From JADKHR01 sp041917295 (GTDB lineage Bacteria; Elusimicrobiota; Elusimicrobia; FEN-1173): a stretch of 64,000 nucleotides of DNA. The notes beneath the pieces are model-generated. The model did no database searches, was not told the origin of the DNA, and was given only the letters and a program-made list of their open reading frames with translations. Every line of letters begins with the position of its first letter. Within the stretch, counting starts at the first letter, position 1. Made by a program: the position numbers and the translations under genes. The stretch spans positions 1 to 64,000 of the forward strand of contig JAYRXX010000075.1 in the NCBI GenBank assembly GCA_041917295.1. The letters run 5' to 3'. Below, one piece after another: positions 44,432-53,144 of this stretch.

Positions 44432-46735
44432 ATGCTTCGCGATCGGTTTGTTCATCGGCTCGCCGACTTGATCACTCGACATCGGTGGACGGTTCTGGCC
44501 GTGACAGCGGCGGTCAGTGGCGCTCTCATGGCTCAAATCCCCCGGTTGCAGACTCGAACCGACGTGGACGTTTTTTATATTCCCACCGACCCGTTTTTTA
44601 AGCTCAACAAACAAATCGAAAAGATTTATCGGCGCAACGAATTTTTTTCCATCGTGTTTAAAGACGAGACCCTGTTCACCCCGTCCCGCCTCAACGACAT
44701 CGGCGCCATCACCGACGCGCTTGAAAACCTGCCGGACGTCGACGAGGTCATCAGTTTGTCCAACGTCAACGACATCCGGGGAACCGACGACGCGTTTATC
44801 GTGGAACCCTTTCTGCATGAACGTCCCGATACGGCGAAAGGGCTGGATCGACTCAAACAGAGGGCCCTCGACAAACGGCTTTACCGAAACCGGTTGATCT
44901 CCGAAGATGGCACCACCACGGCCATCACCGTTTTTCTTCCCCCCCACACCGACGGAGACCTCCGTTTGCGGGTCTTGAGCGGCGTGGAAAAGATTCTCGC
45001 GCCGTATCAAGAGCGGGGCTATCAATTTCATTTGGCCGGCTGGCCGGTGGTCAACGTTCGCCTGGTCCAGTTCATGAACTCGGACATGGGGCGATTTTTG
45101 CCCCTCACGTTGTTATTGGCGTTGGGCACGGTGTGGTTTGTGTTCCGTAACGTTCGCCTCTTTTTTCTGGCGGGGGTGGGAGTGGTGCTGACGTTGTGCG
45201 CCACGATGGGTCTGGCCGGGATCTCGGGGATTACCCTAAACAACGCCTCCATCGCGGCGTTGCCGATCGTTATGGCCCTGGCCCTATCGGATTTGGTGCA
45301 CCTGTTTTCCCATCTGGACCGAAGTGTCTTGGCCAAACACCCGGACCGATTTTCCGCGTTAAACCATGTGTTGAAACAAATCCTGTTCCCTTGCCTGTTA
45401 ACGAGCGTGAACACGGCCATCGGTTTTTTTTCGTTCACGTCCAACCAAATTCCCGCGGTCCGCGAGTTCGGTTGGTTGGCGGCGTCGGGGATGGTGATGG
45501 AATTTTTTATCACGTTCGGCCTCATCGCCCCGCTCCTGTTGTTTTTTAACACCCCTAAAATTTATCGGGACACCCAGACGCACACCCAACAACCCATTCC
45601 CCGGCTGGTTCAGTGGGCCCACGAAACGGTTCTGCGCCATCCCTGGCGGATCCTGTGCTTAAGCCTCGTCCTGGCGGCCTGGGGCGGATGGCAGTCCCAA
45701 AAGGTTCAAGTAGAGACGGACCTCATTCAATTTTTCTCCTTCAACACCCAGGTTCGCCAAGACATGGAATTCACCAAACGCCACCTGGGAGGCATTCAAA
45801 CCATGTCCGTGGAATTTCAAGGACAACGGGACGACTTTAAAGATCCAGACCGACTGGCCGCCTTGGCTCGGTTGGAATCGTCCTTGGAAACGGTCCCCGG
45901 GGTTGACAGCGTCACGTCGCTGGTGGATTATCTGCGGGACATGAACAAGGCGTTCCACGGGGAAGACCCCGCCCAGGACACCTTGCCGCGCTCGCGGCGG
46001 CTGTTGGAACAGTACCTGCTTCTCTACAGCGCCGACGATCTCGACGAAGTGGTTACCCCGGGGTTTGATCGAACCCGTCTCAGCTTTCGTCTGCGCGACA
46101 CCGGATCCAAAAAAAACGGGAAAACGTTGGCCCTCATCCGCCAAGCCGTCGCCGGTTCCCCGGTTCCAGGGACGACCTCGTCCATTGTCGGCGGCGTGGT
46201 GGACATGGACGTCACGTCCCGGGTCATGGTCGGAGATCAACTGCGGGGCATCGGCCAGGCCGTGGGCACCATTTGGTGCGTCATGCTGGTGGTTTTACGG
46301 TCGGTGAAGCTGGCCACGTTGTTTTTGGTTCCCAACCTGTTTCCGATCGTTTTAAACTTCGGCCTCATGGGCACGTGGGGCATTCCCATTGACACCGGCA
46401 CCGCGCTCGTGGCCGCGTCGGCCTTCGGCATCATTGTGGATGACACGGTCCATTTTTTCACCCGGTTTGCCGAACGCCGTCGGCATGGGTGGACCTACGA
46501 TCGCGCCCTGGACGATGTGACCCAAGAAAAAGGGGAAGCCGCCTTGTCGTCGTCCCTCATTTTGTCCCTTGGGTTCGGCGTGCTCATGCTGGGCCATTTT
46601 GTTCCGGTGATTCGATATGGGTTGTTAAACGTCATGGTCTTGACAACGGGAATGTTCGGGGATATGTTTTTACTTAAGTCGATCATGGCCTTGGGCCGCG
46701 GTCGAGCCGGCGCCAAGGAGACACCGACACCATGA
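44432..46735 (+). CDS. RND/MMPL family exporter
   Basis: Inner-membrane exporter of 767 residues, HAE3/MMPL type. It has two homologous halves, each with one membrane helix (about 18-36 and 397-415), a periplasmic loop, then five helices (about 210-375 and 590-755). TDVDVFYI and VETDLIQFFS mark the starts of the two loops. Such proteins export lipids and amphiphilic products, as MmpL and HpnN do. It heads a row of four overlapping genes with the ThiF-nitroreductase, FeeM-like and M28 genes, so its cargo is probably their product. Confidence 0.87.
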   Translation: MLRDRFVHRLADLITRHRWTVLAVTAAVSGALMAQIPRLQTRTDVDVFYIPTDPFFKLNKQIEKIYRRNEFFSIVFKDETLFTPSRLNDIGAITDALENLPDVDEVISLSNVNDIRGTDDAFIVEPFLHERPDTAKGLDRLKQRALDKRLYRNRLISEDGTTTAITVFLPPHTDGDLRLRVLSGVEKILAPYQERGYQFHLAGWPVVNVRLVQFMNSDMGRFLPLTLLLALGTVWFVFRNVRLFFLAGVGVVLTLCATMGLAGISGITLNNASIAALPIVMALALSDLVHLFSHLDRSVLAKHPDRFSALNHVLKQILFPCLLTSVNTAIGFFSFTSNQIPAVREFGWLAASGMVMEFFITFGLIAPLLLFFNTPKIYRDTQTHTQQPIPRLVQWAHETVLRHPWRILCLSLVLAAWGGWQSQKVQVETDLIQFFSFNTQVRQDMEFTKRHLGGIQTMSVEFQGQRDDFKDPDRLAALARLESSLETVPGVDSVTSLVDYLRDMNKAFHGEDPAQDTLPRSRRLLEQYLLLYSADDLDEVVTPGFDRTRLSFRLRDTGSKKNGKTLALIRQAVAGSPVPGTTSSIVGGVVDMDVTSRVMVGDQLRGIGQAVGTIWCVMLVVLRSVKLATLFLVPNLFPIVLNFGLMGTWGIPIDTGTALVAASAFGIIVDDTVHFFTRFAERRRHGWTYDRALDDVTQEKGEAALSSSLILSLGFGVLMLGHFVPVIRYGLLNVMVLTTGMFGDMFLLKSIMALGRGRAGAKETPTP

Positions 46736-48765
46736 CTTTTTTTAATCCCGAGGATTTAAAAAACCGCCTCAAAACTTGGGATTTGGGGGATCCGCAATCG
46801 TACTGGTCCTCCGCTTATTCCCGAAACGTCGGCATCCTGTCACGATCGGACATGGATCGGCTGGCCTCGGCCCGGGTGGCCATTGCCGGCGTGGGCGGCG
46901 TGGGCGGATCCCACGCCATCACCTTGGCCCGGTCCGGCCTTGGGGGGTTCCACCTGGCCGACTTCGACCGTTTTGAACCCGCCAACATCAACCGCCAGCA
47001 AGGCGCCCGGGTCACCACCTTTGGCCGACCCAAAGCCGAGGTGTTGCGCGAAGACATTCTGCTCATCAACCCGTTTGCCGACGTCAAACTGTTCGTGGAA
47101 GGCGTCACGCCGTCCAACATCGACCGATTTTTAGACGGCGTGGACGTGGTTTTGGACGGGTTGGACTTTTTTGCCCTCAAAGCCCGCCGGCTCCTTTTTC
47201 GGCGAGCCCGCGAGCGGTCTATTCCCGTGGTGACCGCCGGCCCCATCGGGTTTGGGACGCCCTTGATGGTGTTTACCCCCGACAGCATGAGTTTCGACGA
47301 CTACTTTGATCTCTGCGACAACACGTCGGATCTCGACAGCTACATTCGGTTTTATTTGGGCATGACCCCCGACGGCCTTCATCACAAATACACGATCCCC
47401 GGTCGGATTCGGCTAGAAGACAAATACGGCCCGTCGTTGTCCTTGGCCTGCCAGCTGGCCTCCGGTGTGGCGGCCACGGAAACGATTCGGCTTCTTTTGG
47501 GCCGGCCGGGCCTGAAACCAGCTCCCTGGCACTATCTTTTTGATCCGTACCTTCACGTATTAAAAGCCAATCGACTGCGTTGGGGCAATCACGGCCCCAT
47601 TCAACGAATAAAAATTTGGGCGGTACGCCGCGCTATTCAAAAAAGGAACGAACAATTTCGTCCCATCCCCCCCGAACCCACCTGGGACCGGCAAGGGACC
47701 ATCCCCCAAAAAGTCATGGATTTTATTCTCCAGGCGGGCCTCCAAGCCCCGTCTGGGGACAACATTCAACCTTGGGCCTTTCGCGTCCGAGACAATCATG
47801 TGGAAATTATTTTGAACGCCAAAGCCGACCCTTCCTTTTTTAATTTCGAACAGAGGGCGACCCTGATTTCAAACGGGGCGGTCATGGAAAACATGGCCAT
47901 GGCCGCAACCGCTTTTGGGTTGGACATGAACGTGGAATCCGCCCCCGCAGGGAAAAACGACGAACGGGTGGCCTCGGTTCGGTTCATTGCGGCTCAAAAA
48001 ACCTGGGATCCGTTGGCGGACCTGGTGTGGGAACGGGACACGAACCGCAGGCCGTTTGATCGGCGCCCCATTCCTTTGGACACCCGCCACGCCCTGGTTT
48101 CAGCCGCGGAAGAACGGGGGGCTCGCTTGCATCTGGTGGCGGAACGGCCCGGTATCGAGTCCCTGGCCAAAGCCGTCTACTGGGCCGACCGTGCCCGGGT
48201 CGGGTTGCGGGAATGCCACAAGCCCTTGTACGACGCCATTCGAAAAAATGCCCGGGAAGCCCGGGCCCGGGGGGACGGATTTTCCTACAACAATCTCATG
48301 GCGGGATTGGACGGACGACTCTTTTTAACCCTGACGCGCCCCTGGCCGGTTATGGACATGGCCAACCGTATCGGAATAGGAAATATGGTGGCCGGCATCG
48401 GACGGGATTCCATTCTTAACTCCTCGGCGGTGGCCCTGTTGACGATGCCGACGGATTCGGCTTCCGATTTTCTTCAGGGAGGGCGGGCCTGGCAACGGGT
48501 GTGGCTAACCGCCACCGCCCACGGATTGGCGCTTCAACCCAACGCCAGCCTGGTTTTTTTCTGGACGGTTTATCGTCATCGGGGCGAATCGGCGTTTCCC
48601 CCCGCCGCCGTTCAACACCTGCGTCGCGCCATGGAAATTGCCCGGCTGTGGTTTCCCCAGGTGCATTTTGAACAAGAAGGCTTGATCATGCTCTTTCGGC
48701 TTGGGTATGCGCCGCCCATTCCCGAAGGCACATTCCGCCGCCCGTTGGCCTCCTTCTTAAGATAG
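46732..48765 (+). CDS. ThiF/E1-like adenylyltransferase fused to a nitroreductase domain
   Basis: 677-residue fusion. Residues about 20-300 are a ThiF/MoeB/E1-like adenylating domain: YSRNVGIL with the usual Arg, nucleotide-binding GVGGVGG at 53-59, and ADFDRFEPANINRQ at 76-89. Residues about 320-660 are an FMN-type nitroreductase with APSGDNIQPWAF near 342-353. No obvious catalytic Cys of the ubiquitin-E1 type stands out. The same pairing occurs in mycobacterial Rv1355c. E1-like domains adenylate carboxyl groups; the nitroreductase could oxidise or reduce the activated product. Substrate unknown. ATGA and TAGTG overlaps join it to the genes on both sides. Confidence 0.85.
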   Translation: MTFFNPEDLKNRLKTWDLGDPQSYWSSAYSRNVGILSRSDMDRLASARVAIAGVGGVGGSHAITLARSGLGGFHLADFDRFEPANINRQQGARVTTFGRPKAEVLREDILLINPFADVKLFVEGVTPSNIDRFLDGVDVVLDGLDFFALKARRLLFRRARERSIPVVTAGPIGFGTPLMVFTPDSMSFDDYFDLCDNTSDLDSYIRFYLGMTPDGLHHKYTIPGRIRLEDKYGPSLSLACQLASGVAATETIRLLLGRPGLKPAPWHYLFDPYLHVLKANRLRWGNHGPIQRIKIWAVRRAIQKRNEQFRPIPPEPTWDRQGTIPQKVMDFILQAGLQAPSGDNIQPWAFRVRDNHVEIILNAKADPSFFNFEQRATLISNGAVMENMAMAATAFGLDMNVESAPAGKNDERVASVRFIAAQKTWDPLADLVWERDTNRRPFDRRPIPLDTRHALVSAAEERGARLHLVAERPGIESLAKAVYWADRARVGLRECHKPLYDAIRKNAREARARGDGFSYNNLMAGLDGRLFLTLTRPWPVMDMANRIGIGNMVAGIGRDSILNSSAVALLTMPTDSASDFLQGGRAWQRVWLTATAHGLALQPNASLVFFWTVYRHRGESAFPPAAVQHLRRAMEIARLWFPQVHFEQEGLIMLFRLGYAPPIPEGTFRRPLASFLR

Positions 48766-50042
48766 TGTTTTCCATCGGCGATTTCCGATTTTTGGTGGCC
48801 ACAACCCCGTCCATCATCGAAGCGGTTCATCGTCTGCGCTACCAGGTCTACGTTGAAGAATACGGCTACGAAAAAGCCGAAGATCATCCCGGTGGGTTGG
48901 AAAAAGACAAGTTCGACCCCTCTTCCATTTTGATCGCCGCCCTGGACAAAACCGACAAAGTCGTGGGAACCATTCGAATCATTTTGAACTCGCCCTTGGG
49001 CCTTCCCGCGCTCAAACTGGTGGAACCCCATTACCAAGATAAAAATCCCGCCTCCCCGAGGATTGTGGAAGTATCCCGCTTTGCTCTCACACGATCCCTT
49101 CGGGGGCAATCCGGGGGGCACGGGTTTCGCCAACTGGATTACTATTTCAAAAAGGTTGCGGGAGGGGGATCGCCCCCCGTTTCGGGTTTGGAGAACCGGG
49201 TCATCGTCATGCTGGGTTTGATTCATGAAATGTTTTCCGTCATGCAACAAATTCAGACGTCGGATTTTTATTTCATGACCGAACGGCGCCTGTGGGTATT
49301 GCTTAAACGCAACGGCCTTGCTCTCCATCAAGTTAGCCCCGAAATCAATTATCACGGCCAACGAGCTTGCTACTTGGGTCACCTCAGAGAAGTGGGACCA
49401 ACCATGGCCGGCTACCGGCGATCCTTGACCCAAAGCCTGGCCCAAACGACCCTTCACGACGATCCATTTCACTTGCCGTCTCTGCTCGCGGGGGAAAATT
49501 TCGAGTCGGGCGCAATCCGATTCGTTTCAGTTGAAGATAATAATCTGTTTAATGACGTAAAAGACTTTTATCGTTCCTTTGGTTTTGGAGAAGAGGGTGG
49601 CGCACTCCGCAAACCAGGGATGTTCCACATCGCCGCGGTGGACCGTTCCGGAGCCGTCATCGGAGCCGCTTCCCTTCTTTTGGACCCGCAACGGGCCTCC
49701 AAAAAAGAGGGCTGGGTAAAACGATTGATTGTCCCCGCGTCCACAGACCCAACAGCATTTCGTAACAGAAGAAAGGCGGTTTTGACCGCCTTCGGCTTGA
49801 TTCGGCTCCTTTATTGGATTAGCAAGGATCTCCGACTGTCCCGCTGGAAGACAGCCCTTCCCTCCTCTTTAGCGAATGTCTTGACCGCCTGGGGTTTTCG
49901 TTTGAGAGGCGTCGAGGGCGGGGAACGAATCATTGTGATTGATGATTTAACCGGCTTGCCCACCGATCCGGCGTCGTTGCACACACTTGTGACACCCTTA
50001 TTGACGGCGGTCGCCCCCACGCGGCGCGAATCCATAAGATGA
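48765..50042 (+). CDS. FeeM-like N-acyltransferase fused to a second GNAT-like domain (2)
   Basis: 425 residues. The first half (about 1-235) is a FeeM-like N-acyl amino acid synthase domain with HRLRYQVYVEEY (22-33), GTIRIILNS (68-76) and VEVSRFALTR (101-110), matching the single-domain copy at 37235-37969. The second half (about 245-405) looks like another, more diverged GNAT-fold domain (FHIAAVDRSGAVIGAASLLL). The start is GTG overlapping the previous stop (TAGTG), and the end overlaps the M28 gene (ATGA). It should acylate an amino group; the second domain may select the acceptor or be inactive. Confidence 0.72.
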   Translation: MFSIGDFRFLVATTPSIIEAVHRLRYQVYVEEYGYEKAEDHPGGLEKDKFDPSSILIAALDKTDKVVGTIRIILNSPLGLPALKLVEPHYQDKNPASPRIVEVSRFALTRSLRGQSGGHGFRQLDYYFKKVAGGGSPPVSGLENRVIVMLGLIHEMFSVMQQIQTSDFYFMTERRLWVLLKRNGLALHQVSPEINYHGQRACYLGHLREVGPTMAGYRRSLTQSLAQTTLHDDPFHLPSLLAGENFESGAIRFVSVEDNNLFNDVKDFYRSFGFGEEGGALRKPGMFHIAAVDRSGAVIGAASLLLDPQRASKKEGWVKRLIVPASTDPTAFRNRRKAVLTAFGLIRLLYWISKDLRLSRWKTALPSSLANVLTAWGFRLRGVEGGERIIVIDDLTGLPTDPASLHTLVTPLLTAVAPTRRESIR

Positions 50043-50947
50043 CCAAAAAAAAATTGGTCCGGAGTGTTTCTTCAATCGAACCGGCTTTCTTGCCCACGGA
50101 CCCCGGTGCACTTCATTCGCACGTGGTCGCCCTCTGCGGGTGTTCGCCTCGTCACGCCACGGCGCCGGGTTTAAACCAAGCGGCCGAATACGTCCGTTCC
50201 CATTTGGCGCGCACCGGTCGCCCGGTTGAGGTCCAGTCTTTTGAACGCAACGGAAAAACGTATCGGAACTTTTTTGTTTCCTTTGGCCCCCAAGACGGCA
50301 AACGGATCATCGTGGGAGCTCACTACGACGGCCGCGACGATACCCCGGGCGCGGATGACAACGCCAGCGCAGTGGCGGTCCTTTTGGAATTGGCCACCCA
50401 TTTTACTTCGGTGCCAATGGGGACCCGTTTGGACCTGGCCGCCTACACGCTGGAAGAAATCAATCCCGGTTTGCCCTCCCTTCAAGGGAGCATGGAACAC
50501 GCCCAGCGGCTTCGGCAAGAGGGAGTTCATGTGAAACTCATGATCGCCCTGGAAATGGTGGGCTATTTCGATGACCAGCCCGGTCGGCAGAAATACCCGT
50601 TCCCTTTGATGAAATGGTTTTATCCCGGGGCTGGGAACTTTCTGGCCGTGGTGGGTTCGTTTCGGGAACTCCCGTGGGTTTACCGGCTGGTACGGAAACT
50701 AAGGAAGGCCACCCCGTTGCCGTTCTACGGTTTGGCCGCCCCCCGATGGGTTCCCGGAATCGAGCATTCGGATCACCAAAGTTTCTGGAACCGCGGCTAC
50801 CCCGCCGTGATGGTGACCGACACCGCGTATCTGCGCAACCCCCATTATCATCAATCCACCGATACGCCCGCCACGTTGGACTTCATCCGCATGGCCCATG
50901 CCACAGATGCCCTGCGGGCTTGCCTGACGTCCATCGTCGGAAAATAA
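50039..50947 (+). CDS. M28 family metallopeptidase
   Basis: Zinc aminopeptidase or glutaminyl-cyclase-like peptidase of 302 residues. M28 metal ligands are visible: His and Asp in GAHYDGRDD (about 95), Asp in ADDNAS (about 105), the Glu pair in YTLEEIN (about 140), and His in NPHYHQSTDTP (about 265). No signal peptide is seen, so it probably acts in the cytoplasm. The ATG overlaps the FeeM-like gene. In an acyl-amino-acid pathway it could trim a peptide or hydrolyse the amide; it is also possible that it shapes a glutaminyl substrate. amt has its own promoter eight bases beyond the stop. Confidence 0.85.
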   Translation: MTKKKLVRSVSSIEPAFLPTDPGALHSHVVALCGCSPRHATAPGLNQAAEYVRSHLARTGRPVEVQSFERNGKTYRNFFVSFGPQDGKRIIVGAHYDGRDDTPGADDNASAVAVLLELATHFTSVPMGTRLDLAAYTLEEINPGLPSLQGSMEHAQRLRQEGVHVKLMIALEMVGYFDDQPGRQKYPFPLMKWFYPGAGNFLAVVGSFRELPWVYRLVRKLRKATPLPFYGLAAPRWVPGIEHSDHQSFWNRGYPAVMVTDTAYLRNPHYHQSTDTPATLDFIRMAHATDALRACLTSIVGK

Positions 50948-50954
50948 AAAAAAC

Positions 50955-51064
50955 TTGACTTTGGGAAAATAAGTGCTAAAATGAACCCACTTCGGCACAT
51001 GGGTGTGCCGGCGCTGTGACCGGACAAAGATTGTCCTTCCCGTTTCGCGGGAAGGATTTTTTTT
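50955..51064 (+). promoter_or_regulatory. Promoter and attenuator-like leader of amt-glnK
   Basis: TTGACT (50955-50960) and TAAAAT (50977-50982), 16-base spacer, start near 50989. The leader forms hairpin 1 (CGGCACA at 50993-50999 with TGTGCCG at 51004-51010; a six-base loop ATGGGT if one pair opens) and hairpin 2 (GGACA-AAGAT-TGTCC, 51022-51036). The last CC of hairpin 2 is also the first CC of the terminator stem, so hairpin 2 would compete with termination. Two hairpins before a terminator recall ANTAR-protein antitermination sites, but the second loop is five bases rather than six. Confidence 0.6.
51035..51064 (+). terminator. Intrinsic terminator in the amt leader
   Basis: Perfect 8-bp stem CCTTCCCG/CGGGAAGG with loop TTTCG, then A and eight T residues. 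It stands about 92 bases before the amt ATG with no gene ending next to it on this transcript, so it would stop amt transcription unless disrupted. Confidence 0.8.
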
Positions 51065-51155
51065 GGCCCGGACCCTTCCGAGACATGGCCGTCTCTCCAA
51101 CGAATTAATTCGGTTCTATAAAAAGCGCGCTGGACGCGCTTCACTGGAGGAAATT

Positions 51156-52709
51156 ATGTTGTCCCAACTAAAACGCAGTCTTTGGCGCGGATTATTGATC
51201 GCGCTGGTGACCGGTGGCGCTGGTTTGGCTCCCGTTCTGATTCACGCAGAGGACCCCGCTCCCGCCGTTACTGAAGCCGTTGCGGTGGCCGACCCGGCCG
51301 TAGCCATGACAGATCGGTTGGCTGCCATTGAGCAGGGGTTGGCCGACCGCAAAGTGGTGTCCGACACCTTGTGGGTGTTGGTCACCGCCTTCTTGGTGTT
51401 CTGGATGAACGCCGGGTTCGCCTTGGTGGAGTCCGGCATGTGCCGCGCCAAAAACGCCGTCAACATCCTCTCTAAAAACTTCATCGTCTTCGCCGTCAGT
51501 TCTCTGGCCTTCTACTTTGTCGGCTGGGGCATTATGTTCGGCGACGGCAACGGGTTTATGGGGCTTAAAGGGCTCTTCTTCGTTTCCGGAGCCGACAACA
51601 GCCCCGCCACGGGATCCGCTTACTCCGGCGTGTATAACGCCATCAACTGGACCGGCGTTCCCTTGTCCGCGAAGTTCTTCTTCCAGTTGGTGTTCGCGGG
51701 AACCGCGGCCACCATTGTTTCCGGTTGCGTGGCGGAACGAATCAAATACGTTAGTTTTATCGTCTTTAGTGCCCTGCTGGTGGCTATCGCTTACCCGATC
51801 ACCGGCCACTGGATATGGGGCGGCGGCTGGTTGGCCCAAAAAGGCTTTTGGGACTTTGCCGGATCCACCGCGGTTCATACCGTGGGCGGCGTGGCGGGTT
51901 TGGCCGGTATCTTGATTCTCGGGCCCCGCATCGGCAAGTTTCGCCCCGACGGGACTCCCAACGCCATCCCTGGCCACAACCTCACCTCGGCCACCTTGGG
52001 ATGTTTGATCCTCTGGCTCGGCTGGTTCGGGTTTAACCCCGGGTCCACCATGGCCGCCGACGCCGGCGCCATTGGCCACATCTTGAACACCACCAACTTG
52101 GCCGCGGCGGCCGGTTTATTGACCGCGACAATCACGGCCTGGTTGCTTCTTGGCAAACCCGACCTGGGCATGACCATCAACGGCTGTTTGGCCGGGCTGG
52201 TTGCCATCACCGCGCCCTGCGCGTATGTCACATTCCCCGCTTCCATCTTGATCGGCGGAATCGGCGGCGTCTTGGTGGTGTTTGCCGTACTCTTCTTTGA
52301 TAAACTTAAAATCGACGACCCGGTGGGCGCGTTGGCGGTTCACTTGACCAACGGCATCTGGGGAACCTTAGCCGTGGGCCTCTTCGCCGTGGACAAAATC
52401 ACTGGCGTGGGAACCGGCAATGGGTTGTTCTACGGAGGGGGATTGACCCTTCTTAAAGCACAGGTCCTTGGATCCGTTTCGACCATCCTGTTCACGCTGG
52501 TCATTTCCATCGTCTTCTGGCTCATTGTGAAAGCCGTGATGGGACTGCGCGTGAGCCGGGAAGAAGAAATCCGCGGCCTTGACATCGGCGAACACGGAAT
52601 GGAAGCCTACGCTGGATTCCAAATCTACATGACGGAATACGGTCTGGCCCCCGCCGGCGACAACAGTGAATCCAAACCCGAGCCCAAACTGGCCGGGGTC
52701 GGGAGGTAA
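51156..52709 (+). CDS. amt: Ammonium transporter Amt
   Basis: Trimeric inner-membrane channel for ammonium; 517 residues. An N-terminal signal-like segment (about 10-31) precedes a 40-residue linker and 11 membrane helices. Family marks include FALVESGMCRAKN, GHWIWGGGWL, the first pore His in GSTAVHTVGG, FGFNPGS, and the second pore His in AVHLTNGIWGT. The ATG at 51156 has GGAGGAAATT just before it; the frame is open further upstream through the leader, which is not coding. glnK follows at once (stop overlapping its ribosome site), the usual amtB-glnK pairing for nitrogen control. Confidence 0.97.
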   Translation: MLSQLKRSLWRGLLIALVTGGAGLAPVLIHAEDPAPAVTEAVAVADPAVAMTDRLAAIEQGLADRKVVSDTLWVLVTAFLVFWMNAGFALVESGMCRAKNAVNILSKNFIVFAVSSLAFYFVGWGIMFGDGNGFMGLKGLFFVSGADNSPATGSAYSGVYNAINWTGVPLSAKFFFQLVFAGTAATIVSGCVAERIKYVSFIVFSALLVAIAYPITGHWIWGGGWLAQKGFWDFAGSTAVHTVGGVAGLAGILILGPRIGKFRPDGTPNAIPGHNLTSATLGCLILWLGWFGFNPGSTMAADAGAIGHILNTTNLAAAAGLLTATITAWLLLGKPDLGMTINGCLAGLVAITAPCAYVTFPASILIGGIGGVLVVFAVLFFDKLKIDDPVGALAVHLTNGIWGTLAVGLFAVDKITGVGTGNGLFYGGGLTLLKAQVLGSVSTILFTLVISIVFWLIVKAVMGLRVSREEEIRGLDIGEHGMEAYAGFQIYMTEYGLAPAGDNSESKPEPKLAGVGR

Positions 52710-52714
52710 TGTCC

Positions 52715-53056
52715 ATGAAATTGATTATCGCAATGGTTCAGCCACACAAAGTGGCGGAAGTTAAAAAAGCGCTGGACGACGCCCAGATTCACCTGATGAC
52801 CGTCTCCAACGTCTTGGGGTCGGGTCGGCAAAAAGGCTACACCGAAAGTTACCGCGGCGCCAAGTACGAAGTGAACCTCCTGAAAAAGGTTCGTTTCGAC
52901 ATCGCCGTCAACGATGAATACGTGGAACCCTGCATCGCGGCCATCACCAAAGCCGCGCGGTCGGGCAACATCGGCGACGGCAAGATCTTCGTCGTGCCGC
53001 TCGACGAGGTGGTCCGCATCCGCACCGGCGAAAAAGGCAAGGCCGCCATCGGATAA
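52715..53056 (+). CDS. glnK: P-II nitrogen regulatory protein (GlnK/GlnB)
   Basis: Small trimeric signalling protein, 113 residues, that blocks Amt and reports nitrogen, ATP and 2-oxoglutarate levels. The T-loop (GYTESYRGAKYEVNLLKKV) carries both family tyrosines, including the one uridylylated in E. coli. The B- and C-loop region GNIGDGKIFVVPLDEVVRIRTGE is well conserved. ATG at 52715 is preferred over ATG 52709 because GGGAGG (52701-52706) is then eight bases away, and the protein begins MKLI as usual. Confidence 0.96.
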   Translation: MKLIIAMVQPHKVAEVKKALDDAQIHLMTVSNVLGSGRQKGYTESYRGAKYEVNLLKKVRFDIAVNDEYVEPCIAAITKAARSGNIGDGKIFVVPLDEVVRIRTGEKGKAAIG

Positions 53057-53093
53057 GAAACGCCGCGAAAGAATCGCAAGAACGCATTCACCA

Positions 53094-53131
53094 GGCCGGG
53101 CGGGGGTCATTGACCCCCGCCCGGCCTTTTT
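53094..53131 (+). terminator. Strong intrinsic terminator after glnK
   Basis: 13-bp GC-rich stem (GGCCGGGCGGGGG with its exact complement), loop TCATTGA, then TTTTT. It ends the amt-glnK transcript. The cydA -35 box lies within its loop and 3' arm. Confidence 0.93.
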
Positions 53132-53138
53132 CCACAAT
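53110..53138 (+). promoter_or_regulatory. cydAB promoter, leaderless, inside the terminator
   Basis: TTGACC at 53110-53115 and CACAAT at 53133-53138 with a 17-base spacer; the -10 ends six bases before the cydA ATG at 53145. There is no ribosome binding site, so cydA is probably translated from a leaderless mRNA. The -35 box overlaps the terminator hairpin. Confidence 0.5.
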
Positions 53139-53144
53139 AGTGCC

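Noticed and set aside
50989..51064. A glutamine (glnA-type) riboswitch before amt
   Set aside because: The conserved core of that class was not recognised; the hairpins fit a simple attenuator or ANTAR-like site better.
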